A stretch of DNA of 64,000 nt, taken from contig NW_001865041.1 of the NCBI RefSeq assembly GCF_000002865.3, positions 1,626,611-1,690,610 of the forward strand, written 5' to 3'. The translations under genes and the position numbers were made by a program. The stretch comes from Monosiga brevicollis MX1 (lineage: Eukaryota > Opisthokonta > Choanoflagellata > Craspedida > Salpingoecidae). Under the pieces are notes generated by a model. That model made no database searches. It was given only the letters and a program-made list of their open reading frames with translations, and had not been told where the DNA came from. Positions 58,243 through 64,000 of the stretch are shown piece by piece. Numbering within the stretch: position 1 is the stretch's first letter; every line of letters starts with the position of its first letter.

Positions 58243-58285
58243 TAGGGTTAGGGTTAGGGCTAAGGTTAGGGTTAGCGTTAGGGTA
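58243..58285 (+). repeat. TTAGGG interstitial telomeric repeat
   Basis: About seven TTAGGG units with one TAAGG and one TTAGCG variant, followed by unique sequence. A second, shorter block (GGTTAGGGTTAGGG) lies at about 58486-58499. Confidence 0.93.
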
Positions 58286-58485
58286 TCAGGACGCTACAAA
58301 GGCATATTTGCAGCACATGAAGACGTAGCAGCGCTCGCGCCATCTGGGAAACCAACTTACAGTTGGCTTTGATCATGCCAGCATGCCGACCCGAGCGATG
58401 CACCAAGTCAAGGTCTGCCCACGGCTCGTCCAGACTCGAAAATGCGCCGGCTACTCTGACTGGATTCCGAGGCCCCGCGGTGGTC

Positions 58486-58499
58486 AGGTTAGGGTTAGG
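58486..58499 (+). repeat. short TTAGGG block
   Basis: Two and a third TTAGGG units, 200 bases right of the larger block and in the same orientation. Confidence 0.85.
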
Positions 58500-58910
58500 G
58501 TCCAACGCAAAAAACGCGCCGGACTCATATGGTTGTCCGAGCTGTCAGCGTCTTGATGACGAGTACGAAGCAAAGAGCAAGCTCGGCAGAGCTGAGTTTG
58601 GGCATTTGCTCAAGCAACTCGAGTGCGTCCTCTCGGACACTGCGGCGCATCTCAAGAAGCTCCACGATCGTGCCCTGGCTCGTACACGCAGCGATGAAGA
58701 TGGGTGCCTCGCTGTCCGCGGGAGGGGGCGCTCAGGGTTGACCAGGCGGCCAAGTTGTTGACGTGGGCGGAATCGACAAAGGTCATCGACCTCTTGATAC
58801 TGGTTGTGAGCTGACGTAGGAGTTGGGATGCACGATCTGCCTTGGCTCGACGCTCGGCCTATCGGCACCAATACCACTGTCAGCTGTATGCGGGGCCACG
58901 TCAATGTTTT

Positions 58911-59599
58911 AACACCCAGGAGTCGAAGCGGCCAAGGCGCACTTTGCGACGTGGATGGATGTGCTGCTTGCAGAGCTGGCGCGCATGGGGGTTCAGAACG
59001 CCATCATCGTTATGGACAATGCCAGGTACCACAAGTCCTTGCCAGCATCCACCCCGCGACAGTCGCAGAAGAAGGATGATCTGGTCGCTGCCTGCCGTCA
59101 GTTGGGCCTGGACGTGGGTGGTAGCCAGACCAAGCAGGCCATTTGGGCGCAGGTCGAGCCTTGGATCCGAGCCAACATCCTGCCCGTGACTGTGTCCAAG
59201 GCTGTCGCAGCGGGGCATGAGGTGCTCTTTTCTCCACCTCACTACTCAGACCTTCAGCCGATCGAGCTGATCTGGGCTCAAGTGAAAGGCCGGGTAGGCC
59301 GGACGTACCACACAAAGCGAACCTTTTCACAGGTCAAGGAGGCGTTACAAGCGTCATTTCGGGACCTGAGCAATGACGACGTGGCTGCCTGCATTGACCA
59401 CTCTTGGAAAAAAGTCGAGGAGCTCAACCACATGCTCCAGCGCATGGCTGACGCCGAGGGTGCCGAAAGTGACAGTGACAGCGACGACGTGTCGGACAGC
59501 GAGGCCGAGGAGGGGTTTCCACCTGGCCACGCGACGGAACAGTCTGACGGCACCCAAGTGTCCGACGACGCGTCTGCAAGCGACGTAGGGGACGAGTAA
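58911..59599 (+). pseudogene. 5'-truncated DD82E Tc1/mariner-type transposase
   Basis: The C-terminal half of a DDE transposase. The frame opens after a stop near 58911 and reads AAKAHFATWMDVLLAELARM, then VMDNARYH (second catalytic Asp) and HYSDLQPIELIW (catalytic Glu), with exactly 82 residues between Asp and Glu. Between them lies KDDLVAACRQLGLDVGGSQT, resembling a SAP-type helix-turn. It ends with an acidic Ser/Asp tail and stop at 59597-59599. The first catalytic Asp and the DNA-binding domain are missing, so it is defective. It is clearly related to the copy at 60102-61983 but diverged from it. A candidate right end (CAGTCCCCGACAACTTTAG on the minus strand) lies at 59767-59790. Confidence 0.85.
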
Positions 59600-59766
59600 C
59601 ATGCATGGGGGTCAGAAGCCGGGCAGTAGGCCCAGCTGGGGTGTAGCTTAGAAAATTCATAACTTTGGCTATGGTGCATATTTTTGAGAACGGAGAAAGC
59701 CCGCCAGCCCATCGCGCTAGCGCGAATCCGATCGAATGACACAAAGAAAAAGAGGGGTTAAGAATC

Positions 59767-59790
59767 AATCACTAAAGTTGTCGGGGACTG
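59767..59790 (-). repeat. candidate right terminal inverted repeat of the truncated element
   Basis: Read inward on the minus strand it starts CAGTCCCCGACAACTTT. It shares CAGT, CGA, ACTTT and a final AT-rich part with the 25-bp ends of the neighbouring element. TTA follows it directly on the plus strand. The matching left end was not found. Confidence 0.5.
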
Positions 59791-60101
59791 TTAAATGGAA
59801 TTTCTGACAATTTTCACTTCGTGAAATCCAGAAAACTGCAGTTATCTTTGTTCTCGCGACTTTTTGGAAGTGACTTACAGTGGTCGAGGACTTTTTGTAA
59901 TATAGTAAATGCAACTCGTGAACCAGTTGATCAAAAGAGAGGCGGAAAAAGCCTGACGATGGGATTTTCTGTTGGCTTTCCCCTAGTCACTTCATTGACG
60001 CTTGACGCCTGTTGTGAGACCTCACACATCGCTCACACACCCTGCCTCACATGTCCAGTTCGTGCACCTCGGGATGCTGGCTACCAAATTACCAAATGTA
60101 A

Positions 60102-61983
60102 ATGCTCAGAAATGGCGCCGGCGCGGCTCTTTCCACCGACATGCCGCGAGGGCGAGGGCGAGGGCGAGGGCGCGGGCGAGGGCGCGGGCGGCCGCCGGCC
60201 GATCCCGCCTGGGAGCCACCCGCGGAGGATCGGGAGGAGCTGATGGCACATGCGGATGACCAGCGTGCGAAGCGGCGCGCCTCTGCGGGCGCATCTGGGG
60301 GCGACAAGGCGGCCACCCGCTCTCGCGTCCCGACCGTCGTGGTCGACGACGCCTACCTGGCCGAGGGCCGCAAGTGGGTCCAGGACCAGCGCCGACAGAT
60401 GTTGCAGAAGGCGCTCTCGGCCTATGAGCTGCTTGACATCATCTCCGTCCACCTCCACCTTCGCCACAATGCCTGGAAAGCGGGGCAGGCGGCGAGCGGT
60501 GGGCGGGCGGCCAAGCACGTGTGGGCCGAGGAGGTAGCTGCCGTGCTGGGCCGCAACGCCAATGCCTGCGGTGCCGCATGGAAGGAATTTGTGCTGCATC
60601 GACGGCTACCGCAGCACACGCCCAGTGGGGCCGCACGCGGCTACAAGCCCCGGCGCATCCGCCGCACCAAGAAGCTGCGCGTGGATATCCGCAACTTTCT
60701 TTTGGACAAGGAGCAAAAAGGCGAGCGCGTGGTCGCCGATACCCTGACGGATTTTCTCTGCGCGTCGGGGATACCTACCAGCCCACCTGCAGGACGCGGG
60801 CGGCAAGGAGAAGCTCGCGGTGCGCCGTTACGTGCAGATTCTCATTCGCGAGCTCGGGCTCCGCCGCGAGCGTCGCACCGGAACTCTGCTGTACCGTGAG
60901 AGGGAGCAGAGCATGATGCGCCGCGATGCCTACGTGGGGACCGCACTGGCCTTGCGCTACAGGAAGCGGTTTGTCTTTATGGACGAGAGCTACATCCATC
61001 ACCCTTACAAGCTCCATCACGACACGATGCATGAGTCGCTCGGTGACGGTCCCAGCAGGCGCGCCGCACAGAAAGGGCAGCGGTGTTGTTTTATCGCCGC
61101 CATCATTGGTGAGGACCCCAGGGTTCCCGGTCCCCTACGCCAGCCTGTTCATGAGGCACAACTTCTTGACGACACGTTGGATATCTTTGTGGGGGGCAAG
61201 CAGCCGCAAGACTATCATGGCATGTTCAACCGCGAATACTTTGAAGCGTGGATGGCCAAGCTCTTGGAGGCGCTGCGGCGGCGAGGGATCGAGGACACGG
61301 TGATTGTCATGGACAGCGCCTCTTACCATCGGTCCCTGCCACGGGGGGCCCCGCGCAAGGACATGCCGAAAGCCGAGCTCATCGCTGCGTGCCAGGCCTA
61401 CAACATTGAGATTGACCCCACAGCGACCAAGGAGAGCATCTGGTTGGCTGCGCATCCGCAACTCGCTACAAAGGTGCAGCCGGTGATCGTGGCCATGGCA
61501 GCGGCAATGGGGCACACGATTCTATTCTCCCCGCCGCACTACTCAGATCTGCAGCCCATCGAATTGGTTTGGGCGCAGGTCAAAGGAAAGGTTGGCCGCG
61601 CATACAGGGCTGATCGTACATTCAACGAGGTAAAAGCAGAGCTACTCGCCGCATTCAAGGAGCTGACGCATGGCGACGTGGCCGGTTGCATCGATCACTC
61701 TTTTAAGGAGCTCGAGCGGTTGGCAACATACATTGCCCTGCCCCAGTCTAATGCTTCCGAAGCGTCGGACGACTCGGACTCGGACTCAGAATCCGACGAT
61801 GATTTCACAGTCAACACTCCCTTGCCAAGTGGTGGTGCGGATGTTGACGATGAATTCCTAGGGCGCCACAGAGACGACCACCAATCCCCGGATGGAGGGA
61901 TTAGCCCTGCCTCACACTCTCCTGTCGCAATGCTTTCAGCCGAGCGAGGTTGTCCCCTCTCCCCAGGATGGGCCCTAACATAA
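60102..61983 (+). pseudogene. DD82E transposase with one frame break
   Basis: The N-terminal part (ATG at 60102, or 60141 MPRGRGRG) begins with an (RG)n AT-hook-like tract and a helical DNA-binding region. Near 60750-60757 (GATTTTCTC) the frame passes from phase 0 to phase 1, after which RRGYLPAHLQDAGGKEKLAV and RRYVQILIRELGLRRERR continue. The DDE catalytic domain has Asp in FMDESYIHH, Asp in VIVMDSASYH and Glu in SDLQPIELVW, with 82 residues between the last two. A SAP-like segment (KAELIAACQAYNIEIDPTAT) sits in that spacer. The tail is acidic and Ser-rich. The break could be a mutation, a sequencing error or an unrecognised tiny intron. It lies inside terminal inverted repeats. Confidence 0.85.
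60141..60195 (+). repeat. GAGGGC/GCGGGC hexanucleotide repeat coding for (Arg-Gly)n
   Basis: About eight 6-bp units within the transposase N-terminus give alternating Arg-Gly, comparable to AT-hook or RGG-type nucleic-acid-binding tails. Confidence 0.85.
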
Positions 61984-62146
61984 TTGACATGAAAAATTGA
62001 CCCACTCAGGAAATCCATTGTAACTTTTGCCAGAAAGTTACAATGGGTGTCGCTCGATTTTTGCTGGAAACGTGAGACAAGCATCTTTCGAACGTATGTG
62101 AGAAACAGGGGTGTCGTGATCTATTACAAAAAGTCCTCGACCACTG

Positions 62147-62178
62147 TTAATGGGAATTTCGATTCAAATTCCCATTAA
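62147..62178. repeat. perfect hairpin abutting the transposon end
   Basis: TTAATGGGAATTT (62147-62159) is followed after 6 bases by its exact complement AAATTCCCATTAA (62166-62178). It starts at the base after the right terminal inverted repeat. Confidence 0.85.
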
Positions 62179-62808
62179 GTCAAGTCTTATCATAAATGGC
62201 ATCGCCAACGTGACTTCAGCCACTGGAATGCCTCACAATGTTGCTCTATTGCAGAGCGAATGTGCCTTGTTTGGTTTTCTCGACTCAACTCGTGCGGGGT
62301 GCGCTTCGGTACTGGTAGCCGTCCTCGTCTCTGGGACATCAGTGCCCAAGTTGTTTCAAATTTTTTTTAAAATCACAAAAAAGCTTATAAAATTACCATT
62401 TACACCTTCTATTTTAACGTTATAGCCTCCAAAGTGTAATACTTGACGCACTAACTTAAAAGTGCTGCTTCAGTCCCCCCATTAAGTCGGGTAGAAGGTC
62501 TAAAAGGCAAGAGCATTCAAAAGAATACAAAAAGTCATAAGACACTAAACCAAGGAAAACATAAATTCCGGCCCTGATTCTATTCTTGGCGTAAACGCCC
62601 AACAATAGCGTGACTTGATTCTCTTGTTGGTGGCGAAAAACGCCCAACAAGAGTCAGTCATTGCAGTAGAAGCAGAGTGCCTTCGGACTGGTGCTGGCGT
62701 ATTTTTCCACATCACCATCACGGCCAAGGCTCTCTTGGCAGTGTTTCGCGGCGATTGATACGCCCACCTTTGTGTGTCTTTGAAGTGTTTGTCTTCCCCG
62801 GCGCCATC
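62179..62808. other. AT-rich intergenic stretch
   Basis: No gene is supported. It is more AT-rich than the rest of the window. The phrase CGCCCAACAA occurs twice (about 62596 and 62640) with similar flanks, and may be remains of a small mobile element. Confidence 0.4.
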
Positions 62809-64000
62809 ATGGGCTGCTGCCAGAGCCGGACAAGAGGCGATCCGCCCAAGAAAAGGGAGCCATCCCCCAGAATCGACGCCAAGGCCGACCTTTCAGCAGG
62901 TCAGTCACCGTCCCTCCACCGCCCCCGCCCCCACCAACTGATCGTCGTCACACCCCCCTCCCCATCCCCATCCCAGGCTCGGAGCGCGCCCTGCTTGGGG
63001 TGAGCGCCGCCTTTCTCCAGGCGCTCGAGACCCAACTCCGCCAGCAGTTTGGTGACGAGTTTGACAAGCTCACCACCTCGGAGATTTGCACCCGCTACGT
63101 CATGCCGCTGACCAAGGCCCGCGCCTGCGCCTGGGTCGACCTGCTCCTGGAGGACCCCGCACAGCGGCCCCACCTCGCGCCGGCCACCGTGTTTGTGTCC
63201 CATGCCTGGAAGTACAGCTTTGCCACGACCCTGGCTACGGTGCTGTACCACGAGCGGACGGAGGTGCCGGGCGCCTACTACTGGCTCGACCTCGTGCCCA
63301 ACAACCAGCACGCTGCTGTTGACCTCCCCTACGAGTGGTGCGTCTCGCGGTGCTTGTCGGGGTGCGGGGTGGCCCGTGGTACTGACGGTGTTTGGGTGTG
63401 GCAGGTGGTGCAACACGTTTCAGGAGAACATCAAGGAGATTGGGCGGGTGTTGCTGGTCATGAGCCCCTGGCGCGACCCGGTGCCCATGACGCGGGCCTG
63501 GTGCCTGTTTGAAATGATGCACGCGCTGAATGGGCAGGTGCAGCTGGACATTCGGCTGCCCGAGGCCGAGGTGGACGGGTTTGTGGACGCTTTGGCGGAG
63601 GACAGCGACGCAGTGATGGACATGCTTGTGCGGGTGCAGGCGGAAAAGGCCGAGGCGTTCAAGGCCAGTGACCGGGCCATGATCTTCCAGACGGTGGAGG
63701 CGACGTTGGGCTTTACGGAACTGAACGCCCGGATCAAGGCGGAGCTGCGGGGGTGGTGCCTGGAGCAGGCACTTGTGGCGGCCAGAGCCCGAGAGGTGGA
63801 GGACGGCGAGGGGGCGGGGTTTGCAAGTTTTTGTATGCAGATTGGAAAGGTGTTGAGGGAGTTTGGCGAGTACGAGCAAGCGCTCGAGTACTACGGCAAG
63901 GCGTTGAAGATCCGATTGGCGACGCTGGGCGAGGCGCACCCGGACACGGCCACCACCTACAACAACATGGCTCTGTGTCTACAACAACCAGGGCCAGTAC
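62809..64000 (+). CDS. acylated TIR-like/TPR receptor-like protein (3' part beyond the window)
   Basis: Deduced exons are 62809-62899, 62977-63337 and 63405 to the window end. The start MGCCQSRTRG is a consensus for N-myristoylation with palmitoylated Cys, so it should sit at a membrane. The N-terminal domain reads TVFVSHAWKYSFATTL, YYWLDLVPNNQH, then EIGRVLLVMSPWRDP and TRAWCLFEM. This is a TIR-related fold widespread in protists (SHAW, D, NQH and RAWC motifs). After a helical linker, kinesin-light-chain-type TPR repeats begin (FGEYEQALEYYGKAL; LGEAHPDTATTYNNMA). Such architectures resemble innate-immune-type receptors; the ligand and role are unknown. In the last about 20 bases the TPR consensus shifts frame. 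Confidence 0.78.

Larger units (their letters stand above)
59878..62146 (+). mobile_element. Tc1/mariner-type DNA transposon with 25-bp terminal inverted repeats (DD82E)
   Basis: The left end starts CAGTGGTCGAGGACTTTTTG at 59878, and the right end is its exact complement finishing at 62146, with 25 matching bases on each side. Both ends are flanked by TTA (59875-59877 and 62147-62149), which fits a TA or TTA target duplication. The 2,269-bp element carries one transposase gene with a frame break. The near-perfect ends suggest fairly recent insertion. Confidence 0.9.

Noticed and set aside
58278-58761. Frames on both strands around the TTAGGG blocks (for example YGCPSCQRLDDEYEAKSK)
   Set aside because: Short, conflicting between strands and interrupted by telomeric repeats; no family recognised.

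Overview
The window looks like nuclear DNA of a compact, intron-rich unicellular eukaryote close to animals, most likely a choanoflagellate such as Monosiga or Salpingoeca. Genes are about 1 to 8 kb, with many GT..AG introns of roughly 70-250 bp and 5' ends in CT- or CA-rich sequence. The gene content is opisthokont-like: S28 carboxypeptidase, C2-RhoGAP, PAXBP1/GCFC, StAR-like START, URB1 and acid ceramidase. There are TTAGGG-type repeats, and a TIR-like plus TPR receptor-like gene of a kind I associate with protists. The organism is an inference; nothing in the window names it. Exon limits given here were deduced from splice signals and family similarity.

Layout: a C2-RhoGAP gene (minus, cut by the window start) and a secreted S28 serine carboxypeptidase (plus, nine exons) diverge from a CT-rich region. 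A bZIP transcription factor (5677-7017), an unrecognised minus-strand gene (7370-9512) and a 50-N gap follow. Next come a secreted coiled-coil/FG-GAP propeller protein (minus, 10499-13449) and a mitochondrial RBFA-like ribosome factor (15179-16917). A PAXBP1/GCFC homologue (minus, 17243-21280) diverges from a small secreted Cys-containing protein (21929-22929) across a second gap. Then come a mitochondrial protein that may belong to the PrnB/IDO-like haem family (23366-25057), a START-domain lipid carrier (26863-28224) and a large unrecognised helical gene (28438-35513, minus). That last gene diverges from URB1 (36145-44698).

From 45 kb the character changes. A small secreted Cys-rich protein is followed by a Crinkler-like P-loop NTPase plus restriction-nuclease-fold protein carrying an in-frame 9-bp minisatellite (46205-48538). 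An acid ceramidase/NAAA gene and a C2H2 zinc-finger gene follow. From 56.8 kb the sequence is accessory: degenerate and exact TTAGGG tracts, two related Tc1/mariner-type elements with DD82E catalytic spacing (one with 25-bp terminal inverted repeats), and the start of an acylated TIR-like/TPR gene running off the right edge.

The housekeeping part includes ribosome assembly genes (URB1, RBFA), lysosomal or secretory hydrolases (S28 peptidase, acid ceramidase) and transcription or splicing-linked factors (bZIP, PAXBP1, zinc finger). The 46-64 kb part holds the most unusual biology: a candidate effector/selfish nuclease-NTPase, DD82E transposons in interstitial telomeric sequence, and a receptor-like TIR/TPR gene.
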